The notes under the pieces were generated by a model that saw only the letters and a list, made by a program, of their open reading frames with translations, searched no databases and was not told where the DNA came from. Below, piece by piece: positions 26,875-35,229 of a DNA stretch of 64,000 nucleotides. The first letter of the stretch is position 1; every line of letters starts with the position of its first letter. The translations under genes were made by a program, and so were the position numbers. Origin of the DNA: Chthonomonas sp. (lineage in GTDB: Bacteria > Armatimonadota > Fimbriimonadia > Fimbriimonadales > Fimbriimonadaceae); assembly GCA_016788585.1 (NCBI GenBank), contig JAEURP010000006.1, positions 122,920 to 186,919 of the forward strand. Direction: 5' to 3'.

Positions 26875-27741
26875 TTAGTTGTTGAGGGCTTCGGCGCCAC
26901 CGACCACTTCGAGGATCTCGGTGGTGATCTTGCTTTGCCGCTCTCGATTCGCCTTCAAGGTCAACTCGTCGATCATCTTGCCAGCATTATCGGTAGCGCT
27001 CGACATGGCGGTCATTCGACTACCGTGCTCGGATGCCGTTGACTCGAGCATCGCTTGGAAGATGATGTTTAGCAAGTATTTCGGCAAGAGGGTCGCGAGC
27101 AAGGTTTCCGAATCTGGCTCGAACTGGTAGTCCTTACTTATCTTCCCGGTCGAGCCGTCATCGGCCGCTGGCGGCTCGATCGGGAGCACCTGTACAATTT
27201 GCGGCACTTGCCGAATCGGCGAATAGAACTTGCTGTAGCAAACCAGAATCTTATCGTAGGCCCCGTTCACAAACAATTCGGACGCGGTCTTGGTCACCTC
27301 TTGAGCATCTTCCACGCGGGCTCCCGTTGAAGGGACCGTGTATTGCCCGACTGAGTTCACACCGCGGCGATTGAAGAACTGGAAGCCCTTCTTGCCAACG
27401 TAATAGAGGTCGATCCCGCCACCCATTTCCTTCAAGAAATCCGAACTCTTACGTAGCAGGTTGGTGTTGTAGCTACCGGCGAGACCACGATCAGCGGTAA
27501 TCAAGATCAAGCAAGTCTTGCCGCCTGATCGCTTCTCGAGCAAGGGATGGCTAGGCAGACCGCCCGCCTCAGAGAGACTCAGCATCAATTCCCGCATCTT
27601 CTCACTGTAAGGGCGAGCTTCCGTAACGCGGTCTTGCGCCTTCTTGAGACGCGCCGCCGCGACGAGCTTCATTGCCCGAGTGATCTGTCGAATATTCTTC
27701 GACGTCTTAATGCGTTGCCGAATCTGCTTGAGGTTCGCCAT
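26875..27741 (-). CDS. atpG: ATP synthase subunit gamma
   Basis: 288 residues from ATG 27741, starting directly after the atpA stop with no gap. Central-stalk rotor subunit of F1. Starts MANLKQIRQRIKTSKNIRQI and has the conserved ITRAMKLVAAARLKKAQ; the C-terminal helix includes ASEHGSRMTAMSSATDNAG, which lies inside the alpha3beta3 ring. Near the end, LTLKANRERQSKITTEILEVVGGAEAL is typical. It is the last gene of this operon present; beta and epsilon are not encoded next to it. Confidence 0.97.
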   Translation of the reverse strand: MANLKQIRQRIKTSKNIRQITRAMKLVAAARLKKAQDRVTEARPYSEKMRELMLSLSEAGGLPSHPLLEKRSGGKTCLILITADRGLAGSYNTNLLRKSSDFLKEMGGGIDLYYVGKKGFQFFNRRGVNSVGQYTVPSTGARVEDAQEVTKTASELFVNGAYDKILVCYSKFYSPIRQVPQIVQVLPIEPPAADDGSTGKISKDYQFEPDSETLLATLLPKYLLNIIFQAMLESTASEHGSRMTAMSSATDNAGKMIDELTLKANRERQSKITTEILEVVGGAEALNN

Positions 27742-29268
27742 TTACTTCTTGAAATCTGCCAAGGCTTCGTCGTAAGCCTTCTTGAGTTTCTCTTCGATAT
27801 CGTCGCTCATCGCCTTAGTGTTCTTCAGTGTCTCGACGACATCTGGATACTGGCCATGAACGTGAGCAAGGATGGCTTTTTCGAGCGCGGCGACCTGATC
27901 GTTCTCGACTTGGTCGTAGACGCCAGCCGTACCCGCGTGAATCACGATAACTTGATCGATGACGTCGTACGGAACCGCCAAGCCTTGCTTGAGGAGTTCG
28001 GTTAGTCGCTGACCTCGCAGGAGCTGCATCTGAGTCGCCTTATCGAGGTCACTCGCGAACTGGGCAAAGGCCGCTACGTCGCGGTACTGCGCCATTTCAA
28101 GTTTGATCTTACCGGCGACTTGCTTCATCGCCTTGATCTGAGCGTTTCCACCCACGCGGCTGACCGAGATACCCACGTTGATAGCAGGTCGGACACCGGC
28201 AAAGAAGAGGTCGGGCTCGAGGTAGATCTGTCCGTCGGTAATCGAAATCACGTTAGTCGGAATGTACGCAGACACGTCGCCCGCTTGGGTTTCGATAACT
28301 GGCAGAGCCGTGAGCGAACCGCCGCCATTCTCATCACTCAGCTTCGCAGCGCGCTCCAAAAGGCGGCTGTGGAGATAGAAAACGTCGCCTGGATAGGCTT
28401 CGCGTCCCGGTGGGCGGCGAAGAAGAAGTGAAAGGGCGCGGTAGGCCTGCGCGTGCTTGGAAAGGTCATCGTAGACCGCGAGCGCGTGCTGACCTTTATC
28501 ACGGAAGTACTCGCCAATCGTAGCACCCGTAAACGGCGCAAGGTACTGCATCGCGTTGGAGTCGGAGGCCGAAGCAACAACAACAACCGTGTACTTGAGG
28601 GCATCGTTCTGGCGGAGGGTTTCGACCACGCGCGCCACGTTCGCCATCTTCTGGCCGATCGCGACGTACACGCAGTAAACCGGCGAGCCGCCAGGGGCGT
28701 GAGTGGACTTCTGGTTGATGATAAAGTCGACGCAGACGCTGGACTTACCGGTTTGGCGGTCGCCGATCACGAGTTCTCGCTGTCCGCGGCCTACCGGAAT
28801 CATGCTGTCCACAGCCTTGATGCCACTTTGGAGCGGCTCGGTAACCGGCTGTCGATCCACAACGCCCGGAGAGTTTGTTTCAATCAACTTCCACTCATCG
28901 CTGTTGATCGCTCCAAGACCGTCGAGCGGCTGACCGAGCGAGTTCACTACGCGACCAAGCAGACCGGGGCCGACGGGGATGCTGATGATCTTGCCCGTCT
29001 CCTTAACCTTGTCACCTTCTTTGATCTTGGTGTCGTCGCCAATAAGCACGGCGCCGACCGAGTCTTCTTCAAGGTTTAGAGCGAGGCCCATAACTCCGCC
29101 GGGGAACTCGAGGAGTTCGCCCATTTGGCAGTCGGGAAGGCCATAGACGCGGGCAATACCGTCGCCAACTTGCAAAACGGTGCCAACGTGGTCCACTTCC
29201 ACGGATCGCTCAAACTTCTGGAGTTCTTGCGTAAGGATTGATGTGATTTCTTCGGGTCGAATCGCCAT
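27742..29268 (-). CDS. atpA: ATP synthase subunit alpha
   Basis: 508 residues from ATG 29268. Non-catalytic nucleotide-binding subunit of F1. Walker A is [11 protein letters not shown], followed by the family segments [12 protein letters not shown], and the alpha signature [14 protein letters not shown]. The N-terminus [17 protein letters not shown] is the part that contacts delta. Co-transcribed with atpH (15-nt gap) and atpG (no gap). Confidence 0.98.
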   Translation of the reverse strand: MAIRPEEITSILTQELQKFERSVEVDHVGTVLQVGDGIARVYGLPDCQMGELLEFPGGVMGLALNLEEDSVGAVLIGDDTKIKEGDKVKETGKIISIPVGPGLLGRVVNSLGQPLDGLGAINSDEWKLIETNSPGVVDRQPVTEPLQSGIKAVDSMIPVGRGQRELVIGDRQTGKSSVCVDFIINQKSTHAPGGSPVYCVYVAIGQKMANVARVVETLRQNDALKYTVVVVASASDSNAMQYLAPFTGATIGEYFRDKGQHALAVYDDLSKHAQAYRALSLLLRRPPGREAYPGDVFYLHSRLLERAAKLSDENGGGSLTALPVIETQAGDVSAYIPTNVISITDGQIYLEPDLFFAGVRPAINVGISVSRVGGNAQIKAMKQVAGKIKLEMAQYRDVAAFAQFASDLDKATQMQLLRGQRLTELLKQGLAVPYDVIDQVIVIHAGTAGVYDQVENDQVAALEKAILAHVHGQYPDVVETLKNTKAMSDDIEEKLKKAYDEALADFKK

Positions 29269-29283
29269 GTGTGTTATTCCAGC

Positions 29284-29835
29284 CTAAGCTTGTTTCAATA
29301 CGTCGTACAGTAATTTGTCTCGGAGGCGGTCCAGTGAACCGCGCACCGTTCCGTCCATCACGCTGTTACCAACGTGGACTTTCACGCCACTCATCAGACT
29401 GGCGTCAACTTCGAAGGTGGCCTCCACCTTTTGCTTTGAACTCGTTTCCAACTTGCCGACAATGGCCTTCTGCTCTGCCTCTGTTAATGGCATTGCGCTA
29501 ACCACCTGGGCAAACAAAGTGTTTGATGCGGCGCGCCGGAATCGATCGAACTCCTGCGCCACCAGATGAATAAGACTCTCGCGGCGCTTTTCTAGCAGGA
29601 GCCGAAAGAGCTGCATCGTGAGCGCCGTTGTCCGGTCGCTGAATACGCCTTCCATAAGCTTCAACTTGCTCTCGCGATTCATCGCAGGATTGTTAATAAA
29701 GCTCTTGAAGCGTGGGTCGTGCTCGAGGGCCGCAGTGATGGAAGCGAGGTCGTCGCTAACCGACGACACAATGTTCTGCTTCGACGCGACGTCGAACAGA
29801 GATTGGGCGTACCGGGTGGCGACGCGGGCATCCAT
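29284..29835 (-). CDS. atpH: ATP synthase subunit delta
   Basis: 183 residues from ATG 29835; TAATG overlap with atpF. The delta (OSCP-like) subunit links the peripheral stalk to alpha. Visible family parts: ARVATRYAQSLFDVASKQN at the N-terminal helical bundle, and near the C-terminus SLMSGVKVHVGNSVMDGTVR, the PROSITE-like delta segment, followed by GSLDRLRDKL. Length is normal. Confidence 0.95.
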   Translation of the reverse strand: MDARVATRYAQSLFDVASKQNIVSSVSDDLASITAALEHDPRFKSFINNPAMNRESKLKLMEGVFSDRTTALTMQLFRLLLEKRRESLIHLVAQEFDRFRRAASNTLFAQVVSAMPLTEAEQKAIVGKLETSSKQKVEATFEVDASLMSGVKVHVGNSVMDGTVRGSLDRLRDKLLYDVLKQA

Positions 29836-30467
29836 TACTTAGATGGCACCTCAGCCTTTTCGATGAATTCTTGAACGAGTCGCTTGTTGGTTTCGTTGTT
29901 CACGTTTTCACCAATCAGCTTCTCGGTTGCGCCGAGCGCGAGGTTGACCACCTCGACGCGAAGCTCGTTCATGATCTTGTCCTTCTCGCGAGAAATCTCC
30001 TCTTGAGCTTGAGCGATCATGTGCTCCTTCGCCGTGGCGGCATCTGCCATGAGCTGCGTTCGAAGGTCTTGCGCTTCTTTAAGCTGGGCTTGAATCTTCT
30101 CGCGGGCTTCGGCTTCGGTGTCGCTGATGCGCTTTTCGTAGGCCGACTTCATGTCGCCCATTTCCTTGCGCAAGCTTTCGGCTTCGCTAAAAGTGTTCTC
30201 TAGTTCTCGATTGCGCTCGTTGATGGCCGTCATGAGCGGAGCAAAGAAGAAAGAGTTAAGTACTGGGAACAAGATCAAGAAAACGCCGATGACAGAAATC
30301 GTGTTTCCGAACGTAAGGGGAATACCTTGCGCGGCAAGGGGCTCCTCGATGCTCTTGAAAGTGTGCTGGCTATTGAGATAGCCGCCCGCAAGCATCAGCG
30401 TGATTCCGATGATGATCTTGAAGGCTGTCGTGCTACTTGAAGGCTTCTTTTCGATGTCGTTGGCCAT
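29835..30467 (-). CDS. atpF: ATP synthase subunit b, with extra N-terminal helix
   Basis: 210 residues from ATG 30467, longer than the usual 155-170. Two hydrophobic segments are seen, AFKIIIGITLMLAGGYL (about 15-31) and TISVIGVFLILFPVLNSFFF (about 56-75); the second is the normal membrane anchor, followed by PLMTAINERNRELENTF and a long charged coiled coil to the C-terminus (NKRLVQEFIEKAE). The first segment is additional. It forms the peripheral stalk with delta. A structured gap of 89 nt separates it from atpE. Confidence 0.93.
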   Translation of the reverse strand: MANDIEKKPSSSTTAFKIIIGITLMLAGGYLNSQHTFKSIEEPLAAQGIPLTFGNTISVIGVFLILFPVLNSFFFAPLMTAINERNRELENTFSEAESLRKEMGDMKSAYEKRISDTEAEAREKIQAQLKEAQDLRTQLMADAATAKEHMIAQAQEEISREKDKIMNELRVEVVNLALGATEKLIGENVNNETNKRLVQEFIEKAEVPSK

Positions 30468-30493
30468 GAAATGAAAATCTACTAAAGGTCAGG

Positions 30494-30549
30494 GACAGGG
30501 CTTGATCCCTCTAGTCCCCCTCTGGAAGTGAGAGGAAACGAGCCCTGTC
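30494..30549 (-). other. Structured atpE-atpF intergenic hairpin
   Basis: GACAGGGCT (30494-30502) pairs with AGCCCTGTC (30541-30549), and inside it CCTCT (30519-30523) pairs with AGAGG (30531-30535). The two-tier stem sits just after the atpE stop and before atpF. It has no T-run, so it is more likely an RNA-processing, stability or translation element than a terminator. Confidence 0.55.
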
Positions 30550-30556
30550 GAAATGA

Positions 30557-30760
30557 TTACTTAGGCAGCGCGCCCATGCCGACGAAGACCGTCAACAGGA
30601 ACACGAGCTCGACGAACGCAAGCGCGATCAACATCGCGGTTTGCAGTTTGCCGATGGCTTCCGGTTGTCGGCTCATGCCGTTCATAGCTCCCGCGCCGAT
30701 CATGCCGAGGCCGATCGCGACGCCGAGAGCGGCGAGTCCTAGTGCGAATGGTGCGTTCAT
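30557..30760 (-). CDS. atpE: ATP synthase subunit c
   Basis: 67 residues from ATG 30760, the usual hairpin of two helices. Helix 1 is glycine-rich (LGVAIGLGMIGAGAMNG), the loop is SRQPEA, and helix 2 carries the essential carboxylate in LIALAFVELVFLL. A glutamine in helix 1 and the E-S-T pattern of sodium-binding c subunits are absent, so proton coupling is most likely. Many copies per complex are needed; the hairpin after this gene may help achieve that. No Shine-Dalgarno is visible before the ATG. Confidence 0.95.
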   Translation of the reverse strand: MNAPFALGLAALGVAIGLGMIGAGAMNGMSRQPEAIGKLQTAMLIALAFVELVFLLTVFVGMGALPK

Positions 30761-30811
30761 AAGGTTAGTGTTAGTTCTCCGTTGGTTTCTTTGCGCGATG
30801 GCAAAAACTGT

Positions 30812-31633
30812 TTATGCAGGCGACGCCTCCGGCTCCAAAGTAGCTGAATGGTCTTCATGGCCATGGTCGTCGTCGTGGGCGTGGCCTTCTTCGTGCTCAT
30901 GGTGAGTAACAAGGCCAATGTAGACACAGAGGAGCAAGCAGAAAATGAGCGCTTGCACCACGCAGGTAAGAAGCTTGACGGGTAGCAAAAAGGCGCCGAC
31001 TGGCACCCATGGCTCGCCAAGCTTGTTCATCGCGGTGACCGCTTGGTGGCCGCCGTGAATATTTCCGTAAAGTCGCAATGTCAGCGACAGGTTCTTCATC
31101 GCCTCCGAGATGATTTCGATCGGAAAGATGAGAAAGTTGATGCCGATGAGTGCACCGGTCAGCTTTGGTCCGGCGAAGTGGCTGAAGTGACCGATCACGC
31201 CATTGGCTCTGATTCCTTCCCACTGGACATAGCCAATCGCCATGAGCGCCATGGCAAGGTTGAATCCAAGGTCAGCTGTCGGCGCCGTATCGAAGAAAAG
31301 CGAAACGAGATTGCTCACGAAAATCATGAGCCAGAACACCATCAGCATCGGAATGTACTTTCGACCGTGAGGGCCGATGATTCCAACGGCGAGATTCTCG
31401 ATGAAGTAGTAAAGCTGCTCGAAAGAAGCTGTGATCTTATTCTTGAAAAATCGATTGTTGAGGCCTTTCTTTGCAAGAACCATGCAGACAATCAGGATCG
31501 CAATCACGAATCCTACGTAGACCATGACGCCGGTGTAGCTAACCGCGTGGTGCCCGGCATCTGCCGCGTGGGACTCTCCACCAGCAGCGGCTCCCGACGC
31601 TATAAAGCTTCCGCGAAAGATCAGGTCTAGCAT
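30812..31633 (-). CDS. atpB: ATP synthase subunit a, with histidine-rich C-terminal tail
   Basis: 273 residues from ATG 31633. Proton-channel subunit in the membrane; the essential arginine is in LSLTLRLYGNIHGGH, and helices ALIGINFLIFPIEIISEAMK and AFLLPVKLLTCVVQALIF are typical. After the last helix comes an unusual tail of about 30 residues: HHEHEEGHAHDDDHGHEDH then SATLEPEASPA. The tail is very rich in H, D and E and should face the cytoplasm or periplasm near the membrane; it could bind metal ions. The N-terminus also has HAADAGHHAV. Confidence 0.95.
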   Translation of the reverse strand: MLDLIFRGSFIASGAAAGGESHAADAGHHAVSYTGVMVYVGFVIAILIVCMVLAKKGLNNRFFKNKITASFEQLYYFIENLAVGIIGPHGRKYIPMLMVFWLMIFVSNLVSLFFDTAPTADLGFNLAMALMAIGYVQWEGIRANGVIGHFSHFAGPKLTGALIGINFLIFPIEIISEAMKNLSLTLRLYGNIHGGHQAVTAMNKLGEPWVPVGAFLLPVKLLTCVVQALIFCLLLCVYIGLVTHHEHEEGHAHDDDHGHEDHSATLEPEASPA

Positions 31634-31653
31634 ACGTTAAAAAAACCGGCGGG

Positions 31654-32013
31654 CTAATTTGGTTTGGTTGATTCGGCCCATCCGATCGCCCAGCAGTATA
31701 CCATTCCCAATCCGCACAAAAACGACACCGGCGCACCTTTTCCAATGCCATAAGAAATCATCATTCCCCAGATGCTGAGCGGCAGCGAACCAAAGAAAAG
31801 GAGGACCGCGCCCCACGCCCTAAGTTTCTTTTTTTTGAGGGTGTCCTGCTTGAGAATCCAGATGACCGCCCAGAGGCCCAGGAAGTTGACGACGGTTGTG
31901 GCGAGACCGAATGAAAACCCGTGGCCCTTCTCGGCACTCATTGAATAGGCGATGGCGACTGCAACGAGTGCAGCGACAGCAAAGAACCTCAGATCGCTGA
32001 AAACTCGCTTCAC
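31654..32013 (-). CDS. AtpI-like ATP synthase-associated membrane protein
   Basis: 119 residues from GTG 32013; the GTG overlaps the upstream stop as GTGA, and starts further upstream would run into that gene. Four hydrophobic segments (FFAVAALVAVAIAYSM, FGLATTVVNFLGLWAVIWIL, LLFFGSLPLSIWGMMISYG, FLCGLGMVYCWAIG) give the topology of the ATP_synt_I family, which is encoded just before atpB in many bacteria and helps c-ring assembly or ion supply. No sequence motif is decisive; the position supports the call. Confidence 0.65.
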   Translation of the reverse strand: MKRVFSDLRFFAVAALVAVAIAYSMSAEKGHGFSFGLATTVVNFLGLWAVIWILKQDTLKKKKLRAWGAVLLFFGSLPLSIWGMMISYGIGKGAPVSFLCGLGMVYCWAIGWAESTKPN

Positions 32014-32378
32014 GTATTTTGCGTTTTGTTCACTACGAGAATGGCGAATACGACACCAAGGACAGCTCCCACAAGAATCAAACCACTTTGCCAACCTGCT
32101 GGCCCGCCCATCTTTTCGATGAGCCAGCCAATCCCAAGACCCGCGACTGGCATTCCGAGGATCGCATAGGCAACAGTGAGGCCAACACCTAGTCCTTTTG
32201 CCGCTTCAGCACTGGATTTGTCTTCCTTCGCCTTTTGCTTCGCCTGGGTCTCGCGACGCGACTTCGACTGCGCCGCGCGATCTTCGAGATTCTTCAGTCG
32301 ATCGGCAAACTCAGCATCCGCCTCATCCATCTTCCGCCGCGCCTCGGCCGCGATTTCTTCTGGGGTCTGATCGGGCAT
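32010..32378 (-). CDS. AtpZ/AtpI-family protein
   Basis: 122 residues from ATG 32378 (MPDQTPEEIAAEARRKMDEA); the longer reading to 32423 would enter the heptad repeat and is rejected. N-terminal half is a charged helix likely to form a coiled coil (RLKNLEDRAAQSKSRRETQA), then two membrane helices (VGLTVAYAILGMPVAGLGIG and GLILVGAVLGVVFAILVV) with the AtpZ-like GWLIEKMGG between them. It is the first gene of the atp operon. AtpZ/AtpI proteins are reported as a Ca/Mg channel or assembly aid; role here is inferred from position. Confidence 0.75.
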   Translation of the reverse strand: MPDQTPEEIAAEARRKMDEADAEFADRLKNLEDRAAQSKSRRETQAKQKAKEDKSSAEAAKGLGVGLTVAYAILGMPVAGLGIGWLIEKMGGPAGWQSGLILVGAVLGVVFAILVVNKTQNT

Positions 32379-32396
32379 GGCGAGATTATGGACGAG

Positions 32397-32438
32397 GGCT
32401 AATGGCTGATGGTCAATGGTCAATGGTTTATGGTTGGA
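32397..32438. repeat. Heptanucleotide array, left arm (GGCTAAT family), six units
   Basis: Consecutive 7-nt units GGCTAAT, GGCTGAT, GGTCAAT, GGTCAAT, GGTTTAT and GGTTGGA, in exact register. They are the reverse complement of the unit in the right arm (ATTAGCC). The array begins 18 nt upstream of the atp operon start. Confidence 0.8.
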
Positions 32439-32463
32439 CGCTTGATCATTGGCGACCAGCCTT

Positions 32464-32526
32464 GTCCATTAGCCAACAGCCATTTGCCACTAGCCATTAG
32501 CCATTAGCCATTAGCCATCAGCCACA
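32464..32526. repeat. Heptanucleotide array, right arm (AGCCATT family), nine units
   Basis: Nine 7-nt units in register: GTCCATT, AGCCAAC, AGCCATT, TGCCACT, AGCCATT three times, AGCCATC and AGCCACA. Inverted relative to the left arm, with 25 nt between the arms, so the two could pair over about 40 bp with mismatches. It ends 29 nt before the recG start. Confidence 0.82.
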
Positions 32527-32531
32527 AATCA

Positions 32532-32540
32532 TGGTATACA
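32532..32540 (+). promoter_or_regulatory. Extended -10 candidate for recG
   Basis: TGGTATACA fits the TGn-TATAAT extended -10 form and lies 15 nt before the GTG start. The -35 position falls inside the last heptad units, and there is no good -35 box, as tolerated by extended -10 promoters. Confidence 0.4.
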
Positions 32541-32555
32541 TCCGTCTATCCAATC

Positions 32556-34637
32556 GTGGCTGTGATTGCGCCAAGTCTGCAAACCGAGATTCAGTTCGTT
32601 AAAGGCGTGGGGCCGAAGATGGCCCCCCTTTACGGCAAACTCGGCATCACCACCGCCCAAGACCTGCTCTTTCACTTCCCTCGCCGCTATGAGGACCGGC
32701 GGCACCTGCCTCCTATTCGCGAAGCACGGGCGGGGACTCATGCGACCGTCCGCGGTCGGATTGTTCATGTCGAATCTCGCCCGAGCCGTGGTCGCGCCGC
32801 GCCGGTTAAGGCAATCCTCAATGACGGATCAGGTCAAATGGTTCTGGTTTGGTTCAACCAACCTTGGATCGCAAAAAAGCTTCGCGAGGTGACCGGCGAG
32901 GTCATTGCATACGGATTGGTTAAGGACGGCAGCCACGCGCTCGAGATGCACTCGCCGGAGTTCGAGGTTATCGATCCCGACGACGAAGCCGAAGGCTTCA
33001 CGCGCATCTTTCCTGTCTATGGTCTAACCGAGGGTCTGATGCAACGATCCGTTCGCAGGGCAGCCGCAAACGCCGTCGAGAATTATGTCGATCTCCTCTC
33101 CGAGCCCCTGCCGCTCAACGTTCGCAAGGAGAACAAGCTTCCTGGCCTCGCTTGGGCCGTGCGCCGCATGCATGTCCCCGAGAATCTCGATGATGTCGGA
33201 CATGCCCGTCGTCGCATTGCTTTTGACGAGTTCTTAGCAATACAGCTCTTAGTTCAAATGCGCCGCGCGGCAACCCAGCAGGAGCCGGGCATCAAGTTCG
33301 ATCTTCCCAAGGACCTCAAGGACGAGATCAAGCAGATCATGCCCTTCGAACTGACCGGCGCCCAGCAGCGGGTTGTTAAGGAGATATGGTCGGATATGCA
33401 AAAAACCGCGCCGATGAATCGCCTCGTTCAAGGCGATGTGGGCTCGGGCAAAACCGCCGTTGCGGCGTGCGCTATGCTGGCGGCCGTGCGTTCTGGCTAT
33501 CAAGCCGCGCTTATGGCGCCGACCGAAATTCTGGCCGAGCAGCACGCGATGAACCTTTCTCGCCTCTTTGAGCCGCTTGGACTTCAAGTTCAACTCCTCC
33601 TCGGTAAACAGAAGGCTAAGGAGAAACAAAAGGCGATCGAGCAAATTGAATCTGGTCAAGCGCAGATCGTCGTCGGCACCCACGCGGTCATCCAGGAAGA
33701 CGTGAACTTCGCTAAGCTCGGCCTCGCCATCATCGACGAGCAGCACCGCTTTGGAGTATTGCAACGCCTGGCGCTTCGGCAAAAAAGCGACGTTATTCCC
33801 GACGTCCTGGTAATGACGGCGACGCCCATTCCGAGAACGCTCAGCATGACAGTCTACGGCGACCTCGACGTGAGCGTGATCGACGAAATGCCTCCCGGCC
33901 GGAGGCCGATCAAGACCCATTGGAAAGCGGCTTCAGCCCGCGAAGCTGTCTATGAGACCGTCGGCAAGCTTCTGCAAGAAGGGCGCCAGGCGTACTTTGT
34001 CTGCCCCATGATCACCGAGAGCGAAAAGCTCCAGACCCAAGCCGCGGTAGACCTCCACTACCGACTCTCCGAAGGCGCCTTTAGGGACTATCGAGTTGGC
34101 CTACTCCACGGACAGATGAAGCCGGCTGAAAAGGAAGTGGTGATGGAGTCGTTTAGAAGCCACGAACTCGATGTTCTCGTAAGCACCGTGGTCATCGAGG
34201 TCGGCGTGGATGTTCCAAATGCCACAGTAATGGTGATCGAAGACGCCAACCGTTTTGGCCTAAGTCAACTTCACCAAATCCGCGGGCGAGTGGGGCGCGG
34301 AGATCAGCAGAGCTTCTGCATCTTGATCGCTGATGCGACGACGGATGAAGCCCGCGACCGCATGGAAGTCATGGTTGCCACGCAAGACGGTTTCAGGATT
34401 GCGGAAGAGGACCTCCGGCTCCGAGGTCCAGGCGACATGCTTGGCACTCGACAGAGCGGTAACCTCGATTTGCGCGTCGCTGATCTAATCCGAGACTTGA
34501 GAATCCTGGAGGACGCAAAGCAAGCCGCTTTCAAGATTGTCGCATCGGACCCGGACCTATCTAGCGCCGAAAACATTCGATTGCGATCTCTCCTCAAGGG
34601 CAAGCATGAGGGCGATGCCTGGTTGCCCGTTACTTAA
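32556..34637 (+). CDS. recG: ATP-dependent DNA helicase RecG
   Basis: 693 residues from GTG 32556. Wedge domain at the N-terminus with an OB fold (ATVRGRIVHVESRPSRGR, MVLVWFNQPWI), then the helicase core: motif I QGDVGSGKTAVA, motif II as IIDEQHRFG, motif III MTATPIPRTL, motif V TVVIEVGVDVPNA and motif VI QIRGRVGRGD. RecG remodels stalled replication forks and Holliday junctions. There is no helix-hairpin problem or truncation. Its end overlaps the convergent flavin reductase gene by 8 nt. Confidence 0.97.
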   Translation: MAVIAPSLQTEIQFVKGVGPKMAPLYGKLGITTAQDLLFHFPRRYEDRRHLPPIREARAGTHATVRGRIVHVESRPSRGRAAPVKAILNDGSGQMVLVWFNQPWIAKKLREVTGEVIAYGLVKDGSHALEMHSPEFEVIDPDDEAEGFTRIFPVYGLTEGLMQRSVRRAAANAVENYVDLLSEPLPLNVRKENKLPGLAWAVRRMHVPENLDDVGHARRRIAFDEFLAIQLLVQMRRAATQQEPGIKFDLPKDLKDEIKQIMPFELTGAQQRVVKEIWSDMQKTAPMNRLVQGDVGSGKTAVAACAMLAAVRSGYQAALMAPTEILAEQHAMNLSRLFEPLGLQVQLLLGKQKAKEKQKAIEQIESGQAQIVVGTHAVIQEDVNFAKLGLAIIDEQHRFGVLQRLALRQKSDVIPDVLVMTATPIPRTLSMTVYGDLDVSVIDEMPPGRRPIKTHWKAASAREAVYETVGKLLQEGRQAYFVCPMITESEKLQTQAAVDLHYRLSEGAFRDYRVGLLHGQMKPAEKEVVMESFRSHELDVLVSTVVIEVGVDVPNATVMVIEDANRFGLSQLHQIRGRVGRGDQQSFCILIADATTDEARDRMEVMVATQDGFRIAEEDLRLRGPGDMLGTRQSGNLDLRVADLIRDLRILEDAKQAAFKIVASDPDLSSAENIRLRSLLKGKHEGDAWLPVT

Positions 34638-35169
34638 TGAATGCCACAAAGGCGTCCATCCATTTCTGCAGGAACTTAGCCGTACCCTCGCCAAAGCTCC
34701 CATCCTCGTTAAAAGTCCCCTCTTTTACTTGAAGGAATACCTCGGGCTGGGTAAGCGTTGGCATGCCTAGGTGAGCAAGTATGGGCCGCAGGTGCTGTTG
34801 GGCAATTCCCGATCCGACCGCGCCCGGTGAGGCCCCGATCACGCCGGCTGGCCTCCCAACCCAGACGCTCTGGCCGCTGGGCCGTGAACCATGGTCGATA
34901 GCGTTCTTTAGGACACCTGGAATTGAGCGATTGTATTCAGGCGTGACGAACAACACAGCATCACAGGCCCGGACTATGCTTCTGAACTCGGCCACTGGCT
35001 CCGGAGCATCTGAATCTTGATCCTGACTGTAAAGCGGTAGCCGACTAATTTCCACGACCTCAAACTCAACGTCGACCGGACCGAGCCTCATCATCGCGGC
35101 CGCAACGCGCTTATTGAGCGAATTCGAGGCGATACTGCCAACAATCACAGCAACTCGCTTACTAGACAT
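34630..35169 (-). CDS. NADPH-dependent FMN reductase-like flavoprotein
   Basis: 179 residues from ATG 35169; the longer frame upstream is non-coding in character and crosses the opposite promoter. Flavodoxin-like fold with VAVIVGSIASNSLNKRVA at the N-terminus (FMN phosphate loop), SRLPLYSQDQDSDAP, then LFVTPEYNRSIPGVLKNAID and GRPAGVIGASPGAVGSGIAQ, which match the NADPH:FMN / azobenzene reductase group. It reduces quinones, azo dyes or metals in the cytoplasm. Divergent from the subtilase gene. Confidence 0.93.
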   Translation of the reverse strand: MSSKRVAVIVGSIASNSLNKRVAAAMMRLGPVDVEFEVVEISRLPLYSQDQDSDAPEPVAEFRSIVRACDAVLFVTPEYNRSIPGVLKNAIDHGSRPSGQSVWVGRPAGVIGASPGAVGSGIAQQHLRPILAHLGMPTLTQPEVFLQVKEGTFNEDGSFGEGTAKFLQKWMDAFVAFIK

Positions 35170-35190
35170 TAGAAAAAGAATACCGTCCGC

Positions 35191-35219
35191 TTGGATTCCT
35201 GAACCCTCTGCCTTATAAT
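35191..35219 (+). promoter_or_regulatory. Promoter of the subtilase gene
   Basis: -35 TTGGAT (35191-35196), 17-bp spacer, -10 TATAAT (35214-35219). The in-frame ATG at 35218 lies within the -10 box, so it cannot be in the mRNA; the next ATG at 35230 would be about 4 nt from the 5' end. Confidence 0.75.
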
Positions 35220-35229
35220 GTTTGCGTTC

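Noticed and set aside
30468..30556. Intrinsic terminator within the atp operon
   Set aside because: The hairpin lacks a T-run and the operon must continue into atpF, H, A and G.
32397..32526. CRISPR array
   Set aside because: Units are only 7 nt long, with no spacers, and no cas gene is present.
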